Positions 19,414 to 29,608 of a stretch of 64,000 bases of DNA are shown in pieces. The notes under the pieces are model-generated. The model did not search any database. It saw only the letters and a list, made by a program, of their open reading frames with translations, and was not told the DNA's origin. Source of the stretch: Panagrolaimus kolymaensis (Eukaryota; Nematoda; Chromadorea; Rhabditida; Panagrolaimidae); assembly GCA_028622995.1 (NCBI GenBank), contig JAJQJQ010000008.1, forward strand, positions 2,480,001 to 2,544,000, read 5' to 3'. Each line of letters begins with the position of its first letter. Positions within the stretch are counted from its first letter, which is position 1. The translations under genes were made by a program, and so were the position numbers.

Positions 19414-21140
19414 ATGTCTGAAGAAAATTCAAATAATTCTTTAATTTTTTTGGAACAACCAAATGCAAGTTTTTGTTTATTAAATTTATTTTTGTTATAA
19501 TTCTTTATTTTTTTAAGGGAAACTACGATTTGATGGTTAAATGGACAATAAAAGATTTTGATAAAATTAACGCTAATTTATTAAATGAAGAATATTTTGA
19601 AAGTCCGGATTTATATTTGCGCGATCCAATTCGAAATGAAACAATTAAATTTCAACTTCGTTTAATCCGAAAAGAATCAAAGGAAACAACCGAAAAAACG
19701 ACGGAAATATTTCGAATTGAAACATCACGAAATGGTTGTTGGAATGAATTGCCTGATGCAAGTATGTAAATTTATTTTTTCCATATATATACTTTTTTGA
19801 AGATACTTAACTAAACTTAAAAAAATTTCAGCTTATACAAAAACTAAAGCATGGGAGTGTTACAAAAATTTAAATAACATGGTAGGTCATAAGCGAGAAA
19901 GAAAAATAAGAGTAGTCTGGTTTTGCTAGAGCAATTTGAATTTTTTGAATTTTTGGCGCCAATTTTTGGTTCTATTTAAAAAATTTTTTTAAATGTTTGT
20001 GATCCGAGCTGCCGAGTTTAGATTTTCGGTTCACCGAATAGAAATAAAAAATCAGAAAATTTTGGATTCGATTCGACGCACCGAAAATTGAGTCGAAGAA
20101 TTTGGGTGCACCGACAGCTCTGCTGCTTGTGATGCTAGTTTCCAGCTAATCCAGTTTATTAGAAATTACCTTATAAAACTTGGATATTTTCTTACTTTTT
20201 TTTTGTTAAAAAATAAGGTTTATCTTTTCAAGAGTGAAAATTTTAACAAATTTTTATGACTTTTTTTTTGCAAATCCAAATAAATATATATATTTTTTTC
20301 AGAACTTAACCGAATATAATCCATTGCAAAATGCTATAGGGAGAGAAGAGCTTGAATTAATGAAAAAAATACACATCCATACAAAAAAATGTGAGCCCAA
20401 ATTTGTTCCAAAAGATTCTGGAACTTTTGAATATACTGTTTGCCTCCAAAAAAATATTTATTTTACTTCAATCAAAAGAAATTCGCTCGAAGATGATTTA
20501 CGAATATTTTTGGAAGCAAATTACGGCAAAACTTTTGAATTAAATAATGAAAGTTATTCTTTTGAAAATTGTAGAGAAAAATTTTTGCATGATTTTATTG
20601 AAAAAGAATTTAACGAAGAAATTATTATTGAATGCAAAGAAAAAAAGTTTAAGGTAGTTTTTTTACGAAATTTTTGGGTGTTTTTTCTATATTTAATTTT
20701 TATAGATTAAAAAGATTTACCTTCAAGCAAGATCCGAAGGTTTTAATGCAATGTTTTTAAGAGATTATAAGGAAACAAAAGAAAATAAAATCAATATAAA
20801 GTGTTTTGAACCAGAAATCGTTGAAAAAATGATAGAATTTTTTGAAACTGATGATATTGAAAAAGATTATTTTGGAGATGAAAAATATTTTTATGTTTAT
20901 GAAATTGCACGAATGTATTTTTCTGAAAGCTTTTTGGTTAGTGGATTTTTTTATTTCTAAAAAATATTTTTAATGAATTTCTGTTTTCAGGATTTTTGTC
21001 GCCAAATTTTTGCGCAAAATTCATATTTTAGGGATCATCCCAAAATTCAAAAATTTATTGACGATCATGCTGATACTGAATTAGAAAAAATCGTAGCAGC
21101 TTCTAAATTTCAACGGAATCTTCGACTTCTCCCTTTTTAA
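19414..21140 (+). CDS. MATH-BTB (speckle-type POZ) protein
   Basis: Six exons, 19414-19464, 19518-19761, 19832-19881, 20303-20653, 20706-20936 and 20991-21140, about 358 aa. The N-terminal half is MATH-like (MVKWTIKDFDKIN, SPDLYLRDP, IKFQLRLIRKES). The C-terminal half holds the BTB fold (FLHDFIEKEFNEEIIIECK, IYLQARSEGFNAMFLRDY, FEPEIVEKMIEFFETDDIE) and a BACK-like tail (DFCRQIFAQNSYF). Such proteins usually bridge substrates to Cullin-3 ubiquitin ligases. The first intron closes in phase only with a GC donor (AAT|GCAAGT); alternatively translation starts at ATG 19533 after a spliced leader at 19517. All other junctions are GT-AG and in phase. Confidence 0.85.
20006..20121. repeat. Possible short inverted-repeat element in intron 3 of the MATH-BTB gene
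   Basis: GAGCTGCCGAG at the left and CCGACAGCTC at the right are near inverse, and the interior is richer in G+C (TTCGGTTCACCGAA, GATTCGACGCACCG) than the rest of the 421-bp intron. The flanks TTGTGATCC and TTGTGATGC could be a degenerate target duplication. Old or misjudged; low confidence. Confidence 0.35.
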
Positions 21141-21791
21141 TCATTTTTTTGAATTTTATTTTATCAATTTCTTGCTCATTTTTTGTTGATGTTTTTTGTT
21201 GTCGATTTTGAATACTTTTTTAATGTACTATTTTGAATGAAATTTTCTAAAATTTCGTATCCATGGGGGCGGCAACTTGATAAACAACAAATATTAATAG
21301 AATACAAATAAAATATTAAGAAAGAAAAAATTTAAAGAATTTTTATATTGACTAAAATAATAAAAAATTTTTTTGCATCATTGTTTTCCTAAAAAATTAT
21401 GACTTTTTTTTACTTTGATCAGCTTTTTTTGAGATTTTATTAGGGATCACGTCAAGGCTGACTATATGCGTCGGTGTTGTTTTTAAGTGGGTTTATGAAC
21501 AAAGAAAAAAAAGCATTCGCCCACATTTGTTTGTCAAGCTGGAGGGAACAAGGAATATACACTATGATTTTAGGAAAAGGCAAGAAAAAAAAGATTGTAT
21601 TAACTGGTACGGGCACCAAAAAAGGTATGGACAAATAATCAAATTAAATTGGATTAAGGAAGTTGATGGAAAATGCTGGCTTCTCGAATAGTATAAAAGC
21701 AAATTTTTTAATGAATCAAATTATTCATTCGATTGATTCTTATATTTTTAAAACCTCTAATTTCCTTTTTTCTTCTTCGACGACTCAAATT
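21141..21791. other. Intergenic carrying a duplicated 5' block
   Basis: From about 21250 to the ATG at 21792 the sequence resembles 28310-28794 upstream of the relic at 28795. Shared strings include CTTGATAAACAACAAAT and ACTATATGCGTCGGTG/ACTATATATGCGTCGGTG. No gene. Confidence 0.6.
21692..21699 (+). promoter_or_regulatory. TATA box of ten-Cys peptide gene
   Basis: TATAAAAG, 93 bp before the ATG at 21792. The same octamer lies at a similar distance before four other members of the family. Confidence 0.6.
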
Positions 21792-22133
21792 ATGAACACT
21801 AAAATTTTCGTTATTTTTGCTCTTTTTGCCATTGGGGCTTGTGTTTCCATTAGCGATGATTTGCCAACACCCGTCGCTTTTGATGGCAACCAAATGGTAA
21901 AAATTTTAGATATTAATAATTACTTTTTTAAAGCATTTATTTAAATATTTTTATAGACTAATTTGACTGCATCAAATGAGTCTGTTTCCAGCTATGGCCG
22001 CTTATACGCCAGTAGAAATAAAAGATGTAATACCAAAATACCTGTTTGCAAACAATTCATGTGTAATCGATGTTGCGGAACGTGTACTGGAGGTGATTGT
22101 ATCACCCTTATGTGCGGTTTGTGTTGTGTATAA
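21792..22133 (+). CDS. Secreted ten-cysteine peptide
   Basis: Two exons, 21792-21896 and 21957-22133 (phase 0), 93 aa. Exon 1 is the signal peptide plus propeptide start (MNTKIFVIFALFAIGACVSI) ending at a Met codon, as in its paralogues. Exon 2 carries the rest of the propeptide, a dibasic site RNKR, and the Cys core C-x6-C-x3-C-x2-CC-x2-C-x4-C-x4-C-x2-CC, with two M-C-x-x-C-C blocks (MCNRCC, MCGLCC). Ten Cys imply five disulfides. It is closest to the copy at 25935-26252 (both contain KQFMCNRCCGTCTGGDC). I do not recognise a named family; antimicrobial or toxin-like roles are possible but unproven. Confidence 0.85.
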
Positions 22134-22874
22134 GGCATTAAGAAATCCAATTTTTTTTTTCAAAATGCCATCAATAACGAATAAATTTAATAATTTGTTT
22201 AATTTTTAATGTTAATTTTTAATCCTTTAAATTATTTGTTCCTTTTTATCTAATTTTTTTTAAAAATAAATACATATGGCAAAAAGTGATATGATTTTGG
22301 TGTGAAGCTTAAAATAATATAATTTATGAAGATGAAACCTCTTTTATCTAAAAATTAATTTTAAGCTTGTGGGAAAGTTTATTTTACCTAATTTTCTCGC
22401 ATATAAAGCTTGGAAAAATAATTTTATCACACTTATTTTCTTTTCGTCTTTTTATTTTTGGAATTTTGGTGATTGAACTCGGTAAAAAGGAAGGGACCAA
22501 AACTTTTTAATTTAGCCAAAAATAAAGCTATAAATATTCTTTACAAATTTACGCAAGCATAAAAAATTATCAGCTTTTTATTTATCTTGTACATCATGTT
22601 TTTGCAAAAAAAAGTGATTTGAATTTTGCAGTTGTTATGTACGCGAGAACACCGCAGAGCATCACCCAAAAAACATAACAATTAACTCACATGTGAAAAT
22701 GCTTTTCCCTCGGATCTTACATTGATAAGAAATAAGAGACCGAGTATTTTATATATTGATTTTAGAGGCAAAAAAAGGCGCTGCTCATCTTTATTTTTTC
22801 ACATCGTTAGCTACTAACATTTCTTTTGTTTTTAATTTTTTGTTTTGTTTTGTTTGTATATCTTTATTAGTCTT
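22134..22874. other. Intergenic with one copy of a conserved upstream block
   Basis: TTTTGGTGATTGAACTC at 22464-22480 and the following 100 bp match blocks found 270-310 bp upstream of three minus-strand peptide genes (26549, 27405, 29881). No minus-strand peptide gene remains beside this copy. No coding sequence. Confidence 0.5.
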
Positions 22875-25081
22875 ATGGTTTTTCACGTTGGAATTTATTC
22901 GGATACCGGCCAAGTTGCTGCGTACAATACTATAACAAAAGAAACAATTAATTTCTCGTTATATTGCTCCTGTAATATTAGATTTTTTACTTTAAAAACA
23001 TTAAATAAACGTCTTTCATTCATTTTAGTGAGAAATGGAGATTCCGATACTTTTGATGCATTGTTTATAAGAATAAAAATAGAAACAAGGGGAATCCTTG
23101 GATGCGCTTGTTTTTATTTTTCGGAGCTTTACGGAAATGAGTTTCTTAAAGAAATTGTTAATAAAGGAAAAAGTATGGGATTTAAAGAAATTCAATTTAT
23201 TTTTATTCCTGAGCTAATATACTTGAGCCTTGTTCCAAAAGTACAAAAATCTTTTTTAAATGGCGTTGTATGGATAATAATTAATAGAAAATGTTTTATA
23301 TGGAAAAAAGCCCATAAAAAAGCAGCTACTTTGATAAACGACGATACTTGGAAAAACATAAAAGAAGACTATTTTTTAATGATAAAAAAAAATTCTGGAC
23401 TAGATATTAACCCAACATTTATATTCTATGATAATGTATTAATAAATACTTTCATTGCATCGTCTATATTTCCGACAACTAAATTTTATCATTATGAAAA
23501 TCCATTTGATGAGAAGGCTGAAGTTGCTTTAATAAAAGCGCTTATTATTGCAAATGATCCGAATGTAATACAGATAGCCAACTTATTAAAGATGTATTTT
23601 TTGAAACTCAAGGACGTAAATACTTAATTGGCACAGCACTTACAAAATTGCCAATAGAAAATACAATTATTTTGTTTATAAGAAGTGATGAACAATTTGT
23701 AAGATTTGAATAAGGATTTAAAGGATCTTTTTTTTAAATCAGTTTTTTAAATTTTTTATGCCCATTTAGATAAGAGTAAAATATGACGGTTTAAAAACTT
23801 GCTTTGTCGCAACTGTGAGAAAAGCTGGGGAATATATGGCTACTTTGTCCATAGATATAAACCAAGTATTTACTTTTGATTTAACAAATCTTAACCCAAT
23901 CCTAAGCATAGACTTGGAATTACATAATGGCCAAATTGTTGTTAATCAACTTCAAAATAATGCAAAAGCAACAATTTTTGATTCAAAAAGAATTATTGGG
24001 AAAGGTTATAAAGATGTTATGACCAATAGCAGCTGGCCATTTGAAGTTATCAAATATAACGATAGAAGTGTTATAAAAATCCATGATTCCATTTGCTCAA
24101 TAGGAAAATATGCTGAAGAAGTGGCAGCAGTTTTGTTAAAACATATTAAACAAAAATGTGAAGAATTTCAAGGCAAATCGGTGATAGAAGTTGTTATTAC
24201 CATACCCGCATCGTTTACTCTAAAGCAAAAATTAGCGACTTATATGGCAGCGTCAATAGCGGGATTCGAAAAAATTCATTTATTGCCTGAACCGGTTGCT
24301 GCTTCCATTGCATATTTTATTGACCGACCAATTCCAAACAACTTCACAATGTTATTATTTGATTTTGGTGGTGGAACATTGGATGTTTGTGTTTTTAAAA
24401 TTGCATCTAATAAATTGCAAATAGTTTGTCAAGCAGGTGACACTAATCTTGGCGGAAGAGATTTTGATAACCTTTTATTTAACCATTTTTCACCTATTTT
24501 AAAGAATGAATACAAAATCGATGTTAGAGCCAATGATAAATTGAAATATCGGTTATTTCAGAAATGTATGGAAATTAAACATTCACTAACAGTTGAAAAT
24601 GAAGCGAGGTATATTTTCTAGTAAAAAGGCTATAAGTTTTAAAATCCTCAATTACAGGTTAGACGTTAGCGACTTCGACACTCATGTTGAAAAAACTATT
24701 ACTATTACACGTCAAAAGTTTGAATCAATGTCGCATATACTTTTAAGTGAAATTAAAAAACTAATAATGAATGCTCTCTCCACTACCAGTTACACTTCAA
24801 AAGGCATTCACAAAGTTTTATTAGCTGGTGGAAGCTCGCGTATGCCTATGGTTAAACATTTACTTTTAAATACGTTCACAAAAGCTGACTTTTGTTGCGA
24901 AGAAAACCCGGATGAAGTGGTAGCCGTTGGAGCAGCGTATTATGCATTGTATATTAATTCACAAAGCATACATGATTCCCAAACGTATAATAGAGTATGG
25001 CCTCCTCCTTCACCTCAAGGACATCATTTTTTAAGTGATTCCAGCCATAATTTTAATATGTACGATCCCGATTTTTTTTAA
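22875..25081 (+). pseudogene. Long Hsp70-like gene with frameshift and lost phosphate-1 loop
   Basis: Exons 22875-22971, 23029-23698, 23770-24608 and 24658-25081. The start MVFHVGIYSDTGQ is the family N-terminus. The degenerate N-terminal half runs to about 23575; there one base appears to be missing, and the expected continuation (SQLIKDVFFETQGRKYLIG) is in another frame. The Hsp70 NBD half keeps FDSKRIIG, WPFEV, EVVITIPASFTLKQK, IHLLPEPVAASIAYF, DFGGGTLDVCVF, GRDFDNLLFNHF and LAGGSSRMPMVKHLL. However, the region that should hold GIDLGTSRCCAA and the following strand is missing between SIDINQVFTF and NGQIVVNQL. Without phosphate-1 it should not bind ATP normally. There is no substrate-binding domain; the tail is a unique Pro/His-rich extension. 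Probably a decaying paralogue of 54564-57003. Confidence 0.75.
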
Positions 25082-25934
25082 TTATTAAGCTTTATTTATC
25101 GATGGCGATCATAAATATAAAACATAATTTTCCAAATTTTGCTTTAAAAATTATTAAAATTCATGATATACATAACAAAATTTTTAGTCGATATTTTACG
25201 ATTTATGGAAAGCATTTCTTTCCTTTATTAAAATTAAAATTTTCAATGTTGATAACGAAGAAATATAATAAATTTAGAATTGTTTTTTAAATGTGATGAA
25301 AATAGAATTTAAATAAATTTGGAAAATATTTATTTTTCTTTAACAATTTATAAGCCATTTTTTGTAAGAATCGAGCTTTTTCGAAGGATTTTAGGATTTC
25401 AAAAAAAATTTATTTTCGTAAATTGACTTTTCTTCATTCCACCTTAGGTTTTCGTAGTCGATGATGACGAATCTGTAGACAGATTAATTGGTTTTGAAGC
25501 GAAAAGTTGAGATCCAGAGGTCTCCTAACGAAAACCCAACTTTTTTTAAGACGCTTTTTTTAAAAAGTGCTTACATCATAATATAGTAAAAAATAATGCC
25601 TGAGAAGAATGAAAGAAAACAGTATTGCATTTTCAACCAAAATCCACTTTTAAAAATTTGACATTGTTTTTTATTTGATTTTGCATGGGACCATAAATTT
25701 TTTTTAACCATTCTTTATCATTGCAAATACTAAATATAATACATAATTTTTAATAAGAAAATAAAATTCGAAGGCAATTGCACTTTAATTTTTTTACTTC
25801 TAAAAATATTGGGAATTTATTTTTGATAAAATTATTTTATGCATTTTATTTACAAATTCGTTACAGAGTGTTTATAGACAAAAAAAAGACATTATTAAAA
25901 ATATTAGTGATAAAAAATTTGGATTTCATCCTTT
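25082..25934. other. Intergenic, no gene recognised
   Basis: AT-rich spacer between convergent genes. The stretch about 25440-25560 is less AT-rich (GTAGTCGATGATGACGAATC, GAGATCCAGAGGTCTCC) and may be an old insertion. I cannot identify it. Confidence 0.4.
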
Positions 25935-26252
25935 TTATCCACAACATAAACCGCACATGAGTGTGATACAATCGCCGCCAGTACACGTTCCGCAACATCG
26001 ATTGCACATGAATTGTTTGCAACCTGGTATTTTGGTATGGCATTTTTTGTTTGCGCTTCGCATGTAACGGGAGATGGTTTCAGGAGGCATGGTCATATTT
26101 GTCTACAATAAATTTGTTTTTTTCAATTTGTAAAAAATATAAACAAATCTTACCATTTTTTCATCTACATCGGGTGTTGGCAAATCATTGAAGCCGGAAA
26201 CGCATGCAACAATGGCGATGACAGCGAAAATAACGAAGAATTTGACATTCAT
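25935..26252 (-). CDS. Secreted ten-cysteine peptide
   Basis: Two exons, 26252-26154 and 26102-25935 (phase 0), 88 aa. The signal peptide is MNVKFFVIFAVIAIVACVSG. The propeptide ends ANKK directly before the first Cys. The core contains KQFMCNRCCGTCTGGDC and MCGLCCG, with the ten-Cys pattern of the family. It is the nearest relative of 21792-22133, on the opposite strand and about 4 kb away with an Hsp70-like gene between them. The frame is intact. Extracellular; function unknown. Confidence 0.85.
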
Positions 26253-27039
26253 GATTTGAATCGACGTTGGAAGAAATGGAAAAGAGAATTTTAAGGAATT
26301 GATAATATATAGATTTATATCAAAAAATGATACATACCAATTAAAAAAATTTGTGCCTCTTTTATATCCAAAATTTTGGCAAATGTTATTCATTTTTGAC
26401 AAATTCAAAAAAATAATAATAAATATTATTGGTAATTTTAATTGCCTAAACAAATACATTTTTTCAAATAAAACTGCGATGCTTAAGAAGAAAAGCTTGT
26501 AAATCTTTTAAAAAATTCGTTTCTCCCATTTTAGTTTCATTTTAGAAATTTTTGGTGATTGAACTCCTTAAAAAATGGGTGCACCATTGCTGTTTTCAAA
26601 TTGGCTACAAACAAAATGTAAATAATACCACGTCAAATGTCAAACTTGAAAAAAAATTTATTCGTTTATTTATTTGTATTTCCTTATTTTTATAGCAATG
26701 TTTTGGTTTTTACATTTTTTATATCCGTGGGAGTACTAGCCGATTGTGTCAAAGCAAATTTTAGCAACATCAAAGAATTTTTTTAAACAAAATTTTAATT
26801 TTTAAAGAATATGAAAGCCATTTATCTTTTTCTTCTTCTTTTTTTAGCTTGATTCAAATAGTTTTTTTTTATGTTTGCGATTCTTTTTTTTGTAGCCCCC
26901 TTAATAATAGCAAGCACCATTTATTTAGTTATAAGTTTAGGTGTAAAAAGTCTTAAAGAAAGATTTTTATGGATAAATATTTTATAAAAAAAAGAATCAT
27001 GTCTCTATTTTTTTTACAAAAAACGAGTTTAATTAATTA
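26253..27039. other. Upstream region of a peptide gene; conserved block
   Basis: Holds the TATA box at 26359-26366 and the conserved string TTTTTGGTGATTGAACTC at 26549-26566, both upstream of the minus-strand gene at 25935-26252. No coding sequence. Confidence 0.5.
26359..26366 (-). promoter_or_regulatory. TATA box of ten-Cys peptide gene
   Basis: TATAAAAG on the minus strand, 107 bp before the ATG at 26252. Confidence 0.6.
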
Positions 27040-27123
27040 TTAGTCATTGCAAATCATCGAACCAGAAACAAAGGCAACAATGACAAAAAGAGCAGCAAAA
27101 ATAACGAAGAGTTTGACATTCAT
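27040..27123 (-). pseudogene. Ten-cysteine peptide gene relic, exon 1 only
   Basis: ATG at 27123 opens MNVKLFVIFAALFVIVAFVS, the family signal peptide, but the frame ends after 27 residues with no intron donor and no Cys-core exon in the flanks. The upstream TATA box and conserved block are retained. It is therefore a 3'-truncated copy. Confidence 0.8.
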
Positions 27124-27716
27124 AATTCGAGTCGTCGGATAAGTCGAAATGAGATACTTGAAAATGGATTTATATCAAAAAATGATTAATACATTTAAAA
27201 AAATTTCTGCCGCTTTTATATGAAAAATTTTGCAAAATGTTTTTCATTATCTTCGTAAATTTGATAAATAAATAAAAAATATTTTTAAATTTAATTAATT
27301 CCAAAAACAAAGCTGTTCAAATAAAAATTGCATGGTTTCTGACTAACCTTTTGTTAAAAATTTTATTTCATCTAATTTATTTTTTAATTTCAACTGTTGG
27401 ATATTCTTTGATGATTGAACATTCGTAAAAATAGGGTGCATCAAAACTGTTTTTCAAATTAGCTACAATCAAAGTGTAAATACTCCCACGATAACAAGCA
27501 ATCCCAAAAATTATCTATTTGTTTATTAAATTTCATCTCTCTCTTTTCATATTTGGATTTCACATTTGTTTTGTCAGTGAAATTGCTGCAAATAAAACAA
27601 ACAATAAATATTAAAGAAATTTGTATTTATTATAAACAAGGACAAAAAAAATTGTGGAAATAAATTAGTTATTGAGACAATTAGGAATTGCAAACAATCA
27701 TAATCAATTTTTCTTT
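27124..27716. other. Spacer with conserved upstream block
   Basis: Contains the TATA box at 27213-27220 and the string TCTTTGATGATTGAAC at 27405-27420 for the relic at 27040-27123. No coding sequence. Confidence 0.5.
27213..27220 (-). promoter_or_regulatory. TATA box of peptide-gene relic
   Basis: TATAAAAG on the minus strand, 90 bp before the ATG at 27123. It is kept although the gene is truncated. Confidence 0.5.
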
Positions 27717-28047
27717 TCAACAACACCAATCACACATAAATTTGACGCATCCATTGCCTTTACAACCTTTGCAACATTCATTGCACATGTCTTGATAACA
27801 ACCTAAATGATGTGTTTTGCATTTTTTGTCGCTTCTTATGAACCGTGAGATCGTCTTTTCTTCAGGATGGGTCAAGTTGGTTGTCTACAAAATGGTTTAA
27901 AATTCAATCAAAAAAAGAGTAATCAAAAATTTTGGAAACTCGTACCATTTTTGAACCATTAAAAGTCCCGGTTTGCAAATTTTCGAAACTGTAAACGGAG
28001 ACAACAATAGCGAAAATAGCAAAAATAATGAAGAGTTTGAAATTCAT
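27717..28047 (-). CDS. Secreted ten-cysteine peptide
   Basis: Two exons, 28047-27946 and 27884-27717 (phase 0), 89 aa. The signal peptide is MNFKLFIIFAIFAIVVSVYS. The propeptide ends RSDKK before the first Cys. The core shows DMCNECCKGCKGNGC and FMCDWCC at the very C-terminus. It keeps the family's ten Cys and two M-C-x-x-C-C blocks. The frame and splice sites (GTACGA, TTTTGTAG) are intact. Extracellular; function unknown. Confidence 0.85.
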
Positions 28048-28794
28048 GAGTTGAGTAGTCTTCAGAAGAAATAAAAATTAAAAACTTATAAATATTATTT
28101 AAATCGAATTTTCTAATAATAAACAGACGATTGGGAGATTTGCCTCAAAAAATTATTACTTTTATATCAAACGAAAAAGCAAAAATCTTCACCCGATTTA
28201 CTTAATCCCATTTAAGTTTATTTGTCAACTTTTTATTTTCGATGTTCGGACCAGAGCTATCTATCGTTGGGCTCATCTCATCTTTTGTGTTTATTTTTAA
28301 AAATTACACATCCATGAGGCAGCCAGCAGCTTGATAAACAACAAATGTTCCCAGGATCAATACAATTTTGAGAAGAAAAAAATTATAAAATTTTTAATAT
28401 TAGCTAGCTAACATAAAATAATTATGACTTTTTTAAAGTTTAATAAGCTTTTTTTTTTAATTTCTTTAGGGCTTACGGCTCACTATATATGCGTCGGTGG
28501 TGTTTTAAAAACCTTTTTTTTAGTTTTGTTTATGAAAAGTAAAGATTTTTCGCACAATTTTGTTTGAAAAGCTGGGAAAGAAAGAATATACACTATTTTT
28601 TTAAGGGTAAGGAAAAAAGCTCTTTAGAAATTGGTACGAAGCACTAAGAACTACACATTTAGAAATATAATAAATTAAAAAGGTTAGATTAAGGAAGTAA
28701 TTAGAAAATGTTTGCCATTTTGAAATGATATAAAATCAAAAATTTTCGTCACTTCAAATCAACCATTCAATTTTCTTCTAAAATAAATTAAGTA
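28048..28794. other. Divergent spacer with duplicated 5' block
   Basis: Holds the TATA box for the minus-strand gene (28159-28166). From about 28310 it carries a copy of the block found before the gene at 21792. No coding sequence. Confidence 0.5.
28159..28166 (-). promoter_or_regulatory. TATA box of ten-Cys peptide gene
   Basis: TATAAAAG on the minus strand, 112 bp before the ATG at 28047. Confidence 0.55.
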
Positions 28795-28899
28795 ATGAAT
28801 GCCAAATTCTTCTTTATTTTCTCTACTTTTTTCGCCATTGGTGCATGTGTTTCATGTTTCAATGATTCGCTAATTGAAACCGTTGATGATGAACAAATG
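28795..28899 (+). pseudogene. Ten-cysteine peptide gene relic, exon 1 only
   Basis: ATG 28795 opens MNAKFFFIFSTFFAIGACVS and the exon ends ...DDEQM before GTAAAA, exactly like intact members (105 nt, phase 0). No Cys-core exon follows in the next 400 bp. The promoter block is shared with 21792. A truncated duplicate. Confidence 0.75.
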
Positions 28900-29280
28900 G
28901 TAAAAAACATATATGATTTTTTATTTAGAGTACCGTATTCATTAATTAAACATTTTATTTGCGATTTTTTAAAACAAAAATTAAAACTTTTGGAGGTGAT
29001 TAATTTGAATCAAGTAAAATGGAAGCCGTCTATAAAAAACTTGGAAATGTCTGATTAATTTATTACATTTTCCTTTTACAAATCAAATTAACATAAACTT
29101 TTTTTATATCTTGATCATTTACAGTTTCTTTTGCAACTTTACTTTATATTTTTAAACAATTTACAAATACACATAATTTCAAAATTATAAGAATATACAG
29201 CGAAAAAAAGATTGGATATGATTATTAATTATTAGTTATAGTAAAAAAATAATTCAGGTATATCTCCTTTATTATTATCA
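28900..29280. other. Spacer, lost exon 2
   Basis: Sequence where exon 2 of the relic at 28795 should be. I find no Cys-rich reading frame on either strand. Confidence 0.5.
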
Positions 29281-29608
29281 CTATTCCCATACACAACACA
29301 AATCACACATGATTTGAACGCATCCATCGCCTTTACAACCTTTGTTACAACATTCATCGCACATGGGTTGAAGACAACCAGGAATCGTATTACATTTTTT
29401 TTCGCCTCGTTTGTAGCGGCCGATGAATTCAGGAAAGGGGTTCATATTTGTCTAAAGAAGTTTGATGGTGTAAAAATTAATAATTATTAATAAATAAAAA
29501 AGATTTTTTTACCATTTTTCCATCAACATCATCATTTGGTGAATCAAAACCCAAAACGCAGGCAACAATAACGAAAAGTGCGAAAATAATGAAGAGCTTG
29601 GAGTTCAT
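29281..29608 (-). CDS. Secreted ten-cysteine peptide
   Basis: Two exons, 29608-29513 and 29451-29281 (phase 0), 88 aa. The signal peptide is MNSKLFIIFALFVIVACVLG. The propeptide ends KRGEKK before the first Cys. The core has QPMCDECCNKGCKGDGC and IMCDLCC, and ends VWE. It carries one extra residue between CC and the next Cys compared with 21792 (the N-K-G-C subtype, shared with 30720-31263 and 31638-31969). The frame is intact. Function unknown. Confidence 0.85.
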
